Source: Tolypeutes matacus (taxonomy: Eukaryota; Chordata; Mammalia; Cingulata; Chlamyphoridae). From it: a stretch of DNA of 64,000 bases. The translations under genes were made by a program, and so were the position numbers. Numbering within the stretch: the stretch's first letter is position 1; each line of letters begins with the position of its first letter. The notes under the pieces are model-generated. The model was given only the letters and a program-made list of their open reading frames with translations. It was not told where the DNA came from and made no database searches. This document shows positions 22,552-35,822 of this stretch, piece after piece. The stretch lies in NCBI GenBank assembly GCA_026826555.1, contig JAKSZT010053883.1, positions 32,891,955 through 32,955,954 of the forward strand. Reading direction: 5' to 3'.

Positions 22552-22832
22552 TTTTTTTTTTTTTAATTTTTTTATCTTGAAATAATTGTGGATTCACAGA
22601 AAATTGCAAAAAAAAGTTGTACAGGGAGATTATCCAGCCTCACCCAATGGTAACATTTTGCGTAACTATAGTATAATATCAAACAAGGAAATCAACACTG
22701 GTACAATCCACAGGGTTTGTTCATATTTCATGAGTTTTGTATGTACTTGTGTTTGTATGTGTATGTTTGTAGTTCTATATAATTTTATCACGTGTAGCTT
22801 TATATAATCCACCACCATAATCAAGATATACT
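22552..22832 (-). mobile_element. L1-like 3' UTR remnant
   Basis: Begins with a poly-T and continues 'atcttgaaataattgtggattcacagaaaattgca', typical of antisense L1 3' UTR. Lies within 170 nt of the 22998 exon. Confidence 0.55.
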
Positions 22833-22997
22833 AAAACTGTTTGTATTGCTTTTTTAGTTTAAAAAAAGTTTTTATTTTAAAAAATATAAATAATACTCCT
22901 GGGGTCACTTCCTGTAGTATGTTAGAAACATAATTTTGGGAAAAGGCCAATTGTTGATGAGAGTAAAGGAATACGTTCTCCCATTTCTTCTCTACAG

Positions 22998-23197
22998 ATT
23001 CCCGATGGGAAAGGGCCACCAAAGTGACTGTGGCTCGGCAAAGGCAGCTAGAGGAATCCGCAAGCCATCTGGCCCATTTCCAGGCTGCAGAATCCCAGCT
23101 CCGGCCATGGCTGATGGAGAAGGAACTAATGATGGGAGTTCTGGGGCCCCTGTCTATTGACCCCAATATGCTGAATGCACAAAAGCAGCAGGTCCAG
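22998..23197 (+). CDS. MACF1: MACF1 rod exon, 66 codons plus 2 nt
   Basis: Acceptor ttctctacag, donor CAG|gtgagc, phase 1 in and 0 out. It reads (N)[19 protein letters not shown], then [19 protein letters not shown], ending [10 protein letters not shown] and RPWL are characteristic spectrin-helix aromatic positions. Confidence 0.95.
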
Positions 23198-23284
23198 GTG
23201 AGCAATATAGTTTAGTGCTTTAGAGTTTTTTTTTTTTTTAAAAAAAAAAGGAGACTCCAGGGTTTAAATGCTGCTCCCCGCAAG

Positions 23285-23400
23285 TAGATTTCCCAAACAA
23301 GTCCTCTCAGAGCCTTGGTTTCATTACTTTAAATGAGAAGTTTGTATAGTGTTTATCATAGTGCCTATCAAATAGTAAGCAGTCAATAACTATTATTATT
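23285..23400 (+). mobile_element. MIR-like remnant
   Basis: 'gagccttggtttcattactttaaatgagaa' and 'agtgcctatcaaatagtaagcagtcaataa' match the MIR 3' half pattern. Its end is the target of the next SINE. Confidence 0.5.
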
Positions 23401-23405
23401 ATTAT

Positions 23406-23596
23406 TTTTTTTTTTTTTTTTTTTTAAAGATTTTATTTATTTATTCATTTATCCCCCCCTTGCTGCCCGTGCTCGCTGGGTCAGCTAACCACGCCATGCG
23501 GGCGGGCTTGCCTTCACCAGGAGGCCCCGGGAACCGAACCCGGGGCCTCCCATATGGTAAACGGGAGCCCTACTGATTGAGCCACAGCCGCTTCCC
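23406..23596 (-). mobile_element. tRNA-derived SINE (family A)
   Basis: Antisense copy with a long poly-T; flanked by aataactattatta. Head and body close to consensus. Confidence 0.92.
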
Positions 23597-24452
23597 AATA
23601 ACTATTATTAATATCATTAACAAAGGTAGTAAGATATGAGTGGATATGAAAATGGGGAACTTTTTCTGACTAAATTGTAGAATCTTATTTTACTTTTAAT
23701 CCCCAGTGGTAGTGATCCTTATAACTTAATACAAGATCTGATGTCTACTGGCATTACTTAAGGATTTTCTGTAGATCAAAGCTCAAAAAAATTTAAGTGC
23801 CTAACATAGAAATTTAAGTTGGTTAAAATTGTCACAGGACCTTTTGTTAAGTCATTTTCAATGAAACCCTGCCTACAACCTTTTCTTTGTTATCATCCAT
23901 AAGTATTTGTAAAAGGTGTTATATTGTGTATTGTTCCGTGAAACTAATGTAGACTTAACTTCTGTCAACAAATCTAAGGAAAAAACTGGCAAAGACACAA
24001 GTGCAAGGACCAGGGTAGAGTGAAAGCTGTAATATGTGCTAGAATGTATTTTATTATTCATTTTGCATATATGTATATAACAGATCATTGGTTAAAAGCA
24101 AAGGATTTGTAATGCCTACATCTTCCCCCAAACCTGTTCCATTTCTTCTCACCATCCACCAAGTTTCCTAAGTTAAGACCTGAGAATAATTTTTGAAGGA
24201 ATCCTTTCTTTCAGCCCCTACATCCAATTAATTATCAAGTCCAATTTTGTCTATTTACAAATATTTTTCTAATTCAAACCTTTTGGTCCCTTTATACTCT
24301 TAAAAAAAAAAAAACACTGAGAAATTTTAAAAATATGTATGTTTTAATAATAATGATAAACCCATTACATATTATCATAAGTAACATTTTTTATTAAAAA
24401 ATAACATTTTCCAGAACATAAAAGTTTGAGTGAATGTTTTATATATTTGCAG

Positions 24453-24453
24453 A

Positions 24454-24486
<33 letters not shown>

Positions 24487-24494
24487 TTTTTTTT
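24453..24494. repeat. (CT)n followed by poly-T
   Basis: About 13 CT dinucleotide units running into 16 T; a simple polypyrimidine tract deep in the 2.9-kb intron. Confidence 0.9.
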
Positions 24495-24869
24495 GGTATG
24501 GCTTAATAGAATATTCTCGTGAATTCTCATACCTGCTTCTGCATTCATTCTGTTGCGATATCAGACATCATAGAACCTCTGGAAAATTCCATTGTATACT
24601 TGTGAGATAAGAATTTTTAAGAGCAAATAACATCTTAGTATTGCTAAAATATTTTTGACCTCTTGGACCCCCTGAAAGGATCTGATGAGTCCCAAGAGTC
24701 CCTGGACCATGGTTTGAGGCACACTGTTTTAATCCTTTTTTTTCCTCCATTCTGTCTGCTACTACCTTATTAAGGCTTGATCTGTGCCTACACCCTTGCA
24801 ACATCCCCCTAATGTGCTTTTTTTCCTACACAATTCTCAAATTATCTCTTTAAATCACATATCTGAATA

Positions 24870-25330
24870 TATTGTTAAAATGTTTCAGTGGATCTTGGCT
24901 ACCTATTGAATGAAGTTCAAATGCCTACCTGTTCAAGGCCTTTCACAGTTTGGTCCCTGCTTGTCTTGCCAGCCTCATGGCCAGCCATTCCCCCAGGTTT
25001 CTACCTACCTCAGATAATTTGTTCTTTCCTAAACACACCACACTCGTGTGACTCGGTATCTTTCCTAATACTAGGCCCTCCCCCTAGAACGCCCTTCACC
25101 AGCCTTACTCTCTGTTCTGCTTAAGAGAATTCCCACTCATTCTTTACTGTCACTTCTGTGAAGTCCTCATTTCCCTCTTCCAACCCTTTGTCATCTCCAG
25201 CAGAATTAGTCCCTACCCCATGGTTTCACATTTCATGTTCAGATCATTATTTTATAATTTCTTTTACTTTTGTTTTGTTAGTTAAGTTTATTGTTTGCCC
25301 ATCTGTTATTCCTTGAGATCATGTCTTATT
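24870..25330 (+). mobile_element. L2-like remnant
   Basis: 'ttgaatgaagttcaaatgcc', 'aaggcctttcacagtttggtcc' and 'cactcattctttactgtcac' follow the L2 3' pattern. The next 230 bases include a MIR-like piece (about 25345-25560). Confidence 0.5.
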
Positions 25331-25344
25331 TTTATACAGTGTAA

Positions 25345-25560
25345 TGGCTAAGCTCCTGCCATAAATTAACTTATTTAATCCTTACAACAGCCAAGATAAA
25401 TACTATTACTATCCTTATTTTATAGATAAGGAAGCTGAAGTTTAGAGAACTTTTAAAAAACTGCCTAACTTACAGCTTATGAGTGATAGAACCAGGATTT
25501 GACTTAGACAGTCTCACTCCAGAGCCTGTAATCCTAACTTCTTTTATGAGTGCTGCAGGG
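25345..25560 (+). mobile_element. MIR3-like remnant
   Basis: 'ttatttaatccttacaacagcc', 'tattttatagataaggaagctgaag' and 'gatagaaccaggatttga' are MIR-type phrases in the right order. Confidence 0.5.
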
Positions 25561-26107
25561 GATACAAAAGAAATAAAAAGTATGTTTCTTGTTTTAAAGA
25601 AGCTCATTCTCTAATGGTGCCATGTCATAATGTACTGACTGTATGTGCTATTGGAATTCTGAGAAAGAAAGTAAGCAAAATGGAGCTATTGAAAGCTAAA
25701 ATGACAGGCCCGGCCAGTAAAGAAGCTAGCCCTGGAGCCCAGGGTTCCAAACTCCTAATTCAGAGGCCTAGGTATTATATTGCAAAGCTGATGAGTACCA
25801 ATTCAGAGAACAAGCTTTGGTTTCCCAACCTAGGCTGCCATTAGGTAACTGATGTTGAAACACAGTAGAACAAATAAGAAAAAGAAATGAAATAGACACA
25901 ATCTATGATCCTTTCAAAACAAGTTTTTGGTAAGCAGTTGTTAAGTGATACTGTACTAGCCTAATAGCCTGGTCATTGAGTTTTCTGATTTATTTTCGAA
26001 AGGGGTTGGCAATATTTGGCACAATCCAAATCAGTTTTTGTTTTAATACTGTTTTTTTTTAGATTTGTCTTATCTATTTAAACATCTTCGTGTCATATTT
26101 GTTTCAG

Positions 26108-26603
26108 TTTATGCTAAAGGAATTTGAAGCACGCAGGCAACAGCATGACCAGCTAAACAAGGCAGCTCAGGGCATCCTAATAGGCCCTGGAGATGTCTCT
26201 CCATCCACCAGCCAAGTACAGAAAGAACTCCAGAGCATCAATCAGAAGTGGGTTGAGTTGACTGACAAACTCAATTCCCGTTCCAGCCAAATTGAGCAAG
26301 CTGTAGTCAAAAGCACCCAGTACCAGGAAATGCTACAAGACTTATCAGAGAAGGTGAAGGCAATTGGACAGCGGCTGAGTTCCCAGTCAGCCATCAGCAC
26401 CCAACCTGAGGCTGTGAAGCAGCAATTGGAGGAGACCAGTGAGATTCGCTCTGACTTAGAGCAACTGAACCATGAGATTAAGGAGGCCCAGACACTGTGT
26501 GATGAACTCTCAGTGCTCATTGGTGAGCAGTACCTCAAGGATGAGCTGAAGAAGCGTTTGGAGACAGTTGCCCTGCCTCTCCAAGATTTAGAAGACCTTG
26601 CAG
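26108..26603 (+). CDS. MACF1: MACF1 rod exon, 165 codons plus 1 nt
   Basis: Acceptor tttgtttcag, donor GCAG|gtgagt, phase 0 in and 1 out. It starts FMLKEFEARRQQHDQLNK, has the helix INQKWVELTDKLNSRSSQ and ends LPLQDLEDLA. It spans about one and a half spectrin repeats. The open frame begins slightly earlier (26090) but the acceptor sets the true start. Confidence 0.95.
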
Positions 26604-27319
26604 GTGAGTTGGGATGAGGAACACACTTCTGCCATTATTAGTGGCAAGTAGAAAGAAACAGTGGGTTAGTAGTAGTCCAAGAATCTAGAATGACTTTTAA
26701 GTAGCTTTTGGTCTCAGAATGCTGCTACCATATCTTTTCCCTTCTTCTGGCTACAGTGAGAATTGCTGTGGCTATTACACATTGATTGAGCACTAGCAAT
26801 ATGTGAAACTTTATATAGCACAATCCTAGAGTTAAGAGTTCTAATATGAATTGCCAGCAATTAGAGATTCATGCTCATACATGTACTTATGGGTAGATTT
26901 ACACACATACTTTCACTGATACCCGCTTGTTTTCATTATATTCATATGTGCATATATACACACACATACTATATATACAAATATAGAACATATTCTGGAC
27001 TTCTCTTGGTGGCTTTGTACAAAAGCAAACATTGTCATTAATTCGTTCTCTTTTTCTGGAAATGTTTATGACTTTCACTTTTTATTAGGTTAGAAGTAAA
27101 AGTTTACTTCTGTTACTCTGATCACCAAACAAGGTTGATGTGAGGATTAATCTAAGATATAGTATGTGAAGAAGCCTAACTATGTGCCTCTTTTTTTGGT
27201 AGGCTCTCAATTAATGTTAGTTTCCTTCCCCTAATGTTAGACCTTATACTCTCAGCAAACATTTTATTTATATGCCACGTTAAGGCTTGACTGATTTAAA
27301 TTTCATTTTCTCATTTCAG

Positions 27320-28791
27320 CTGATCAGATGAACAGACTCCAGGCAGCTCTTGTGAGCACCCAGCAGTTCCAGCAAATGTTTGATGAGCTAAGGACCTGGT
27401 TGGATGGCAAACAAAGCCAGCAAGCAAAAACCTGCCCAATTTCTGCAAAATTGGGGCAACTACAGTTTCAGCTACAGGAGAATGAAGAGTTTCAGAAGAG
27501 TCTTAACCAGCACAGTGGTTCCTATGAGATGATTGTGGCTGAAGGGGAATCTCTACTTCTCTCTGTGCCTCCTGGAGAAGAGAGAAAGACTTTACAAAAC
27601 CAGTTGTTTGATCTCAAAAGCCACTGGGAAGAGCTTAGTAAAAAAACAGCAGACAGACAATCCAGGCTCAAGAACTGTATGCAGAAAGCTCAGAAATATC
27701 AGTGGCACGTGGAAGACCTTGTGCCATGGATAAAGGATTATAAGGCCAAGATGTCTGATTTGCTGGTCACTCTGGATCCAGTGCAGCTAGAGTCCAGCCT
27801 CCTAAGATCAAAGGCTATGTTGAGTGAGGTGGAGAAGCGCCGCTCCCTGCTGGAGATATTGAACAGTGCTGCTGACATCCTGATCAATTCTTCTGAAACG
27901 GACGAGGATGATATCCGGGATGAAAAGGCTGGGATTAACCAGAATATGGATGCCATTACAGAAGAGCTACAAGCCAAAACAGGGTTGCTTGAAGAAATGA
28001 CTCAGAGGATCAGGGAGTTCCAGGAAAGCTTTAAGAATATTGAAAAGAAAGTTGAAGCGGCCAAACACCAACTTGAGATCTTTGATGCTCTAGGCTCTCA
28101 AGCCTGTAGCAACAAGAACCTGGAGAAGCTAAGAGCTCAACAGGAAGTATTACAGGCCCTGGAGCCTCAGGTAGACTATCTGAGGAACTTCACTCAGGGC
28201 CTGGTAGCAGATGCCCCAGATGGATCTGATGCTTCCCAGCTTCTACATCAAGCTGAAGTCACTCAGCAAGAGTTTCTAGAAGTGAAGCACAGAGTGAATA
28301 GTGGTTGCATGACAATGGAAAACAAGTTGGAGGGGATTGGCCTGTTTCACTGCCGAGTCCGAGAGATGTTTTCTCAATTGGCAGACCTGGACGATGAGCT
28401 AGATGGCATGGGAGCTATCGGGAGAGACACTGACAGCCTCCAGTCCCAAATTGAGGATGTACGGCTGTTCCTTAACAAAATCCAAGTCCTCAAATTAGAT
28501 ATAGAGGCCTCTGAAGCAGAGTGCCAACAAATGCTGGAAGAAGAAGGGACTCTGGACTTGTTAGGTCTCAAGAGAGAACTAGAAGCCCTGAACAAACAGT
28601 GTGGCAAACTGACAGAGAGGGGTAAAGCTCGTCAGGAACAGCTAGAGCTGACATTGGGCCGTGTAGAGGACTTCTATAGAAAATTGAAAGTACTCAATGA
28701 CATGACCACAGCAGCAGAGGAGGGAGAGGCCCTCCAATGGGTAGTGGGGACAGAAGTGGATATCATCAACCAACAATTAGCAGATTTTAAA
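27320..28791 (+). CDS. MACF1: MACF1 large rod exon, about 490 codons
   Basis: The largest rod exon here: acceptor ctcatttcag, donor TTTAAA|gtaagt, phase 1 in and 0 out. It encodes (A)DQMNRLQAALVSTQQF and ends NQQLADFK. Several spectrin repeats can be picked out from aromatic helix motifs such as FDELRTWLDGKQ, SHWEELSKKTADRQ and EDLVPWIKDYKAKM. An acidic segment, ETDEDDIRDEK, lies near codon 195. Full-length transcripts must splice from here across 32 kb to 61144; both ends are phase 0. Confidence 0.96.
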
Positions 28792-28954
28792 GTAAGTCTG
28801 ACACTTACTTTTTAGTCTTTTTCTGTCTAAAATGTGTATTTCTTTTCTTGTACTGTAACTTGGAAACCTGCCGATATACATCTTAACTTCTCTTAACTTC
28901 TGTCCCCAGTTTCATTATTCTCACTTCCATCACCATCAAGGCACACTGTATAGA

Positions 28955-29161
28955 GACTAAACCAGGGTTTCTTAACAAGGGGTCCATGAGCTTGAATTTA
29001 AATTCAAAAAAGCGTTATTCTTGTGGGGATGTGTTGGTGCTGGGTGTGGTATATTTATTAAATAACACACAGTATAGTGTGGACTTAGTAAGGGGTTCAT
29101 GGTTTTCACCTGACTGGCAAAGGGGTCCATGGAACAAAAAAGGTTAAAAACCCCTGGATTA
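28955..29161. mobile_element. Non-autonomous hAT-type element with TIRs
   Basis: Ends cagggtttcttaac and gttaaaaacccctg are imperfect inverted repeats. The flanking octamers gactaaac and gattaaac fit an 8-bp hAT target duplication with one change. The interior contains paired 'ggggtccatg' motifs. Family name not assigned. Confidence 0.65.
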
Positions 29162-30447
29162 AACAGTTTCTTAGACTTCTGAGCAAACTGGTTTGAACAT
29201 TTTTCTAAGGTAGTTTATTTCATTTTTTATAACCGATTTAAGACATAGAAAGAAATGTTCAAACCTTATCTCTTACTCTAAGAATCTTCTCATATGATTT
29301 CTTGAGATTTCAAATTTACCGATTATGTAACACAACGAATGTTTCTTTTGTTCTCTGTTTTTCAAACTGAGGTATGAGAATCCATAAGACAAACATGGGC
29401 CAATCTTCCTGAAGTATTGATTTTACCCAGATTTTAGGAGGAAATTATTAAAACAAGCATTGATGTATTATGGAAAAATGCAAAATTCCCATGAATTATT
29501 AAGATAAAACATTGTGCTTCAAAGAAATTTCCCACTTAAAGCATAAGAATATAACTCAAACTCAAGAGCACAAGTTCTCTGCTGATAGGAGAGTTTGAGA
29601 ACTACTGCCTTAATTGCAAAGATATTTTCATTCTTTGCCTGAGTCAAAATTTCCGGGCCTGAGATTTTGTAGGTCTAAACTAAAGGAAGGTTAGGGGACT
29701 TGACTCAAAAGTGTTCATTTACTGGGTCTCAGGGGCTTGGAACTTTTAGGACTACCTGTTCTGTCTTGGCTCTCACTATGTGAGCCTTTTGCCCCAAGAG
29801 TTTCCTTTGTTGAAAATACCTAAAAATGCCTCACTCTGCTGCTGGAGACCACTCTACTGCCATTTCTTTTTTGGTGCATGGAATATAGATTTGAAAAGGA
29901 TACTTCTAGCACTTTATTTCCATTGTTAGCATTAATTATTCACTCTCATAGACAAGACTCCAGCCATCAGAGTAAATTTGTCCCCTCAGATCCCCTGCCT
30001 GTCAGGATTCTTTCTGTTAAAAACCTGGGTGTAGAGGTGGTGTTGACACCAGGTCAGAGCTTTGTGATCCCTAGAAAGGTCACAATTTTGTAGATAAGAT
30101 TTAAGTGCAGAAAGGCAGATGTTTCAGAAGGGCCCTTCTAGGAGCTTAGGGGACTATTCACCATTAAAGTGGAAAGTTGGCTGCAGGCCCCATTACCATG
30201 TTTAGAGATAGTACATTTTGGAGCAATAGAAGTCATTGTATTTGGGTTTTCAAGGCATCCAGATGAGGAAGAGGTGGGTAGAAAAAATTCAAAACTCTAT
30301 TCCAGTAGCAGTGTGTCCTTCTCTGCTTCAGTATGTGTGCTTTTCTTTCTTTTTCAGTTGTCAGCTCCTCTTCTACAGGCATGTTTCATTTATCCAATTT
30401 TATATGGATCTGGGGTATTGAGACTAAACTAACTAAATGAATTTCTT

Positions 30448-30690
30448 TTTTTTTTTTTTTTTTTTAAAGGGGGCATGTAAAAACTCTGCCCTTTATTTTA
30501 TTTTATTATTATTTTTTAAAGATTTTTATTTATTTATTCATTTATCCCCCCCTTGCTGCTTGTGCTCGCTGGGTCAGCTAACCACGCCGTGCGGGCGGGC
30601 TTGCCTTCACCAGGAGGCCCCGGGAACCGAACCCGGGGCCTCCCATATGGTAAACGGGAGCCCTACTGATTGAGCCACAGCCGCTTCCCC
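30448..30690 (-). mobile_element. tRNA-derived SINE (family A)
   Basis: Antisense copy with an unusually long, interrupted 3' tail (T run, then gggggcatgtaaaaactctgc, then tattttatt). Flanked by taaatgaatttctt. Confidence 0.9.
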
Positions 30691-31224
30691 TAAATGAATT
30701 TCTTAAAAAACTGAAGCTTATCTCTTTAGATTCCAAAATAGTTATCTAACCAGATTCTGGTTTATATGGGAATTTTATTTGTCTGGCTTTTAAATTTTAT
30801 TTTCCTAACTTTCTAAACACGACATTGTGCATAAGTTTTTCTTAATGAGTCCAGGTTAATAATATTAAAAAGATTGTACTGTTCTCTAATGTGGTGATAA
30901 CCCTCACATATGCTTATGTTTGTATTAAATGTTCCTAAATTATTGTGCTCTTTGAGTTCTGTATTGGCGTTCTTGTTTAGGGTCTCTACAATGTTGAATT
31001 GCGTGGATTGGCTGTGTGTATATTGGAGGAGAAGGAGGTAATTTCTATCCCCCTACTGTAGTATCAGCTCTTATTTCTTATTGCCATCATTTTTTACTAG
31101 TGTCACTGGGTCCCCCTTTAACAGTTTACCCCTCCCTTCTAATCTTCAGTGTGCTAGAAAATAAAGTAGCCAAGCCTGTTAAAAGTATGTGTTAAATATG
31201 AGATAGAAAGAATCAAAAAGAAGT

Positions 31225-31315
31225 AAAAAAAAAAAAATAAAGAAACAAAAGTAAAAAATAATAATAATAATAAAAGAACAAAGAAAAAAATATATATATG
31301 AGATAGAATATAAGA
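31225..31315. repeat. A-rich low-complexity tract
   Basis: Runs of A, (AAT)n and (AT)n; no flanking target repeat noticed. Confidence 0.7.
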
Positions 31316-32996
31316 AATGATCCACAGGCAGGTATAAATAGTATTTGGATTTGAGGACAAGTGATCATTTCCCTTTCATTTAATCCTTGACTTCTAAAGG
31401 CATTACTGAATTTTGATGTTGCTGGAAGATTTCTGGAAATTACTAGGCATTACTATATTTAATTCATATCCTAGTATATTTCCTAGTGTGATGGTTAGGC
31501 TAATGTGTCAACTTGGCTCAGAGCTCAGTAGCTGCTTAGTTGCTTGTTAAAGCTTATTAAAGCACTTAGAAACCACTGATTTCTAAGAACAAGCCTTTAC
31601 CATGACTACTAAGGATATGAAGCCTGGGATAGGACACTGATCATATGGTCATCTGCAGAGTCTGTTTGTTAGTGGACTGGTATTGACAAGTTCAAGACTG
31701 CAAGAAGAGTGGGAGAAGAGAGGACCCTTGTGGCCCATCATTAAGTCAATAGGTAGTTACTATAAAATGATCAGTATACCTATTCAAGTTGGGGATGCAA
31801 CTCAGAAGCCCTGTTCCATGGGTCCACCTTAGAAGGAAGTCAGAGAAGAGTGTTTGCCTGGAGGGGAGGAGCACACTTCTGGTTTAGCTCATGCTGAGCT
31901 CATGGGAAGTGAAAACAATGAGGGAAAAGCTCTGTGTATCAGTTCCATGGTCCCCTAGAGGCTGAGTAAAGGGAAGGTCATTTTGGATCTGTTCTGGTAG
32001 CTGAGTCATTTTAATGATTTGAGTGTTTAGTTCCTAGGTTAATGTGGTAGTTCAGCAATAGATTAATCTTCCCTCATACTAGTAGCAGGCCAGATGCATA
32101 AAGGATAACTCTGCTTTCAAATTCAAATAAATTGTTTTTTTATATGGATAAAAACTGAGATGAAGATAAATATTAAAAAAAACAGCATTAGTTTAAGTGT
32201 TCAGCCCCTTTTTAAGTGGGATCACACTCTCACTACAGAATCGGCTTAAGAGATGAGGATATAAATCTCTGAGACAGAAATGCAGGCTCTGCTTTGACCT
32301 GGCTGATTCCATTTGAGATAGTCATAGTAGACAGATGAGTCTAGTCTGTGGAGGACCCCCAGGCTTACTTGGAATTGGGCAATAGTGCTGATAAATCCAT
32401 GGAGAGACAGTCTGTAAGGAAAAAATATTTCCTCCTTAAATGAACGTAAAGAACCAAAAGTCATTATTCTTAGGAAAGGCTTCTCTCCATTGCTCCTGAA
32501 TAATTGATAGACTATTGTCATCTAGTAAGGACCTATCAGGTGGGAATGGAAGAGAGTCCTTTTCCATTTGGAACAGGCAAAGACTTCAACGTTTCCTGAG
32601 TTATGTCTACTTGATTCAGCTCTTTATTGGAAGTAGAAAGGAAGAACCCATTCCAGAAATCACAAATGAGATTATTCAGCATGTTTTCAGAAAACTGGAA
32701 GGAAAAGACTTTACTTTGGCTAATCTTTTCAGGAAATTGGGTTTTCCTGAACAAGAGAGTCTCTGATTATTGGGGAAAAGGAATTATATGTGCCTAAAAG
32801 GAGGGACTTTTATTTCAAGCAACCTGAGCCAAATAATTCTTTCAGGATGACCTTCCTGGGAAGGATAGGAAAAGATATGAAATTTGAAAAAGAAATCTGT
32901 TAAGTCTGATGATAACAAGAGGCTCTCCCCATTTTGAAATTCCCTATATAGGTTTTAGTAGTCACATTCTGAATCTTAAACCAACCCATCCCTTAT

Positions 32997-33031
32997 ACAC
33001 ACACACACACACACACATACACACACACACC
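32997..33031. repeat. (CA)n microsatellite
   Basis: About 16 AC/CA units with one interruption (catac). Confidence 0.95.
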
Positions 33032-33956
33032 CATCAACTTCTCATGAACCATGCTGACCTCTCAGTCAGAAAGTATGTTGTGGTTTTAGCATCAAATTGG
33101 TGAGAAGTATCAAGAAACCTGGATCTGCCTTCATTCATTCTGTATTTCATATATTTATATTTATTGTATATTCAGGCCAGGCTTCAGACTTGACATTCTA
33201 CCTCTCAGTGACAAGAAGAAATGAGTAGGAAAAATGGAAACTTTTTTAGAGTCCATGGGTTTCTCATAAAGGTTCATACCACCTAATGGTGCATTTGAAG
33301 CATCCAAGTCAGTTAGCTATTTTCCTTCCTTATCATTGAGGCTGGGCTGGTGGGATGTCACATGCTTCTCTAGGACTACTCTCACTTCTAACTCAGGTTG
33401 AGCAGAGCCCCGGCTTAGTGTCTGCATAGACTTGCTGCTTCTGTCTAGGAGACCTAGTTATTCTATGAAACCAGAATAAGAAAGTCCTATAAACCTCTTC
33501 ATTTGATTTTTTGCCTTATTGAAAAGCAAGCTTAGTCTTCCCCTTTGAGCAAAGTGTGAACACCCTTGGGAAAACTTGGTGCCGAAAGACTGTCAATTTG
33601 CACAGAGATACTTATGTCTTCCTTTCAAATAATTGTAAAGACAGTATCAGCCTATCTATATTTTTGCCAGTTAGAGCACCAGCCTGAGAAGGATTCACTA
33701 GAGAATAGAGCAAACAAGGTCAACATTATCTACCTGTCCTTGGAGAGAAGTGAAATCAAACTTGGTTTGACCTGTCACCTGGATATTTAGGGATCTCTAT
33801 CTTTACAGCAGCCAAGATAAAGTAACACCCTCGAACCCCTGCCTTATGTTGACCCTTGGCCTGTCTTGTTTTGTTTTTTTTTTTTTTTTTCTTGCTTGCT
33901 TAAACAAGGCTTCTCAAATAGGAAATGGGGTCCAAGGAAGTAAAGAGAATATCCTA

Positions 33957-34171
33957 GAACAGGATTTCTCAACTTCAGTACTGTTAGCTGGATAATTCTT
34001 TGTTGTAGGGGCTGTCCTGTGCACTGTAGGATTTTAACAGCATCCCTGACCTTTACCCACCAGATACCAGTAGTTTCTGTCCCTAGTTAACTACCCCAGT
34101 TATAACAGCCCAAAATGATTCCAGATATTGCCAAATGTCCCCTGGGGGTGCAAAATCACCCTCAGTTAAGA
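33957..34171 (-). mobile_element. MER20-like hAT element
   Basis: Text reads 'ggatttctcaacttc ... ttctttgttgtaggggctgtcc ... ccaaatgtcccctgggggtgcaaaat ... agttaagaac', the reverse of MER20 as I remember it. A SINE has inserted at its edge. Confidence 0.75.
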
Positions 34172-34177
34172 ACTACT

Positions 34178-34302
34178 GGGGGGCAGATGTGGCTCAAATG
34201 GTTGAGCATCCGTCTGCCATATGGAGGGACTTGGATTCGATCCCCGGGACCTCCCGGTAAAATAAAATAAAATAAAATAAAATAAAATAAAATAAAATAA
34301 AA
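34178..34302 (+). mobile_element. Monomeric SINE (family B) with (AAAAT)n tail
   Basis: Head gcagatgtggctcaaatggttg and box B gattcgatccccgg. The tail has expanded to about nine AAAAT units. Flanked by aagaactact. Confidence 0.9.
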
Positions 34303-35654
34303 AAGAACTACTGCCCTCTAAGTGGGAAACTTGGGTTTCAGGTGGGATAAGTGCTGGTTGATGTTAAACATTTTTATAGCGAACAGCCTTCTGATAATCT
34401 GATTATGGCTGGTGTATAATAGCAACAAACCCCTCTAAATCATGCTTCCTTTAGGCCAGGTCCTGGATTCTTTATTTCTGCTGATGCTAATCTGTGTCTC
34501 ATTTTGAATCTCCTAGTTACTTTCCCTGGCATTTGGAGCTTGGTTTGAGTATAGTTGTTAATGCAGGTATTTGGTTGATGATGCATTTCTAAAGAGAGAA
34601 GGAACTCCTTTGTGGAAATACTTCAGGAAGCTTCCTTGTTCTCTGCCTTTAATGGGAGACTACAGTTTGTCAGTTGTTCCCCTCAGCCCAAAGAGTTCAC
34701 AGCTCAGCTGCTGATATTTATAACCTTTATGTGACTCCCTCCCCCCTCTGCCAAAGAATTCCAATGCTCTGTAATAATCTTTTCCACCCCCACTGGAGCA
34801 ACTGGGTGGGGAGAAGGTGAAGGAGCTTTTGAAACCTTTTAAGTTTGCTCCATGTTAAACTTTCTCCAGTACCGTTCTAAAGTATCACAAACCAGTATCA
34901 AGCAAAATCCCAAGCTTGCTGCCGTCACACCATCTTAAAGGAGCCTTACACTTCAGTGAAGGTAGTAAAATCCAATGGAAGGTTGTCAAGAAAGGGTTGA
35001 TGGATTTCACAAAAATTTGTCTGGAAATTTTGATAACAAGGGGAGATTTTTAAGCAAAAACTGATGTTTACTCAAACAAAGGAAAGGACTGAGCAGTTTG
35101 ATTTGAGTTTGCTGAAATTGTTCACATACAGTGTCAGCATATACCATTTACAGCTAGATTCATCATAACCAGTACTATAATTTGAAGTGTGGATCTTCTT
35201 TAGCATGACTTTGAGAACTTTAGACCACCCAGGGATGAGAATAAGTGCCACCTGGTGATGGTCCATGGATCCCTTTGTGGTAGTTAGGAAGAAGGGGCTC
35301 TATATTCCTTTCAGTTCATCTTTACTGAATACTTGCTCTGTGCCAGTCCTTGTGGGTGCTGGGGCCTCAGACAGCCTCAGTTAACAATGCAGTTTGGAAA
35401 ATAAACATGCACACAAAGAAGTGCGGAGGGAGTGATGGTAAGAGCATAAGAGAAACCTGAGTCTAAATTACCTCTAATCCTAACAATCTCCTGTAAATCA
35501 GACATTTAAAATCCCAGTTTGCAGAAAAGAAAACTGAAACTTGAAGAGTTAAAGTAACTTATCCAAGCCACATAGTAAGTAAATATTAAAGCTGGGATTG
35601 GAAAGATCTATTTGGCACCAGAGTTCATGCTACACCAAAACTTATTGGCACCAA

Positions 35655-35822
35655 AGCTTATGGTACTCAACCAGGGGGACATTTGGCAATGTCAGAGACA
35701 TTTTTGATTGCCTCAACTGGGGAGGCTGCTACTGGCATCTAGTGAATAAAGGTCAGGAATGCTGCTAAACATCCTATAAGGCACAGTTCAGCCCCTCACA
35801 ACAAAGAATTATTCAGCCTACT
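35655..35822 (+). mobile_element. MER20-like hAT element
   Basis: 'ggggacatttggcaatgtca', 'ctactggcatctagtgaa' and 'cacaacaaagaattattcagcc' follow the MER20 consensus order in the opposite orientation to the copy at 33957. Confidence 0.75.

Noticed and set aside
30437..30673. Small frames encoding SPPCCLCSLGQ...HMVNGSPTD-like peptides, repeated at many loci
   Set aside because: These are reverse-strand translations of the family-A SINE, not genes.
32515..32766. 83-codon open frame in the long intron
   Set aside because: No homology recognised, weak context, and no splice-site phase match; expected by chance.
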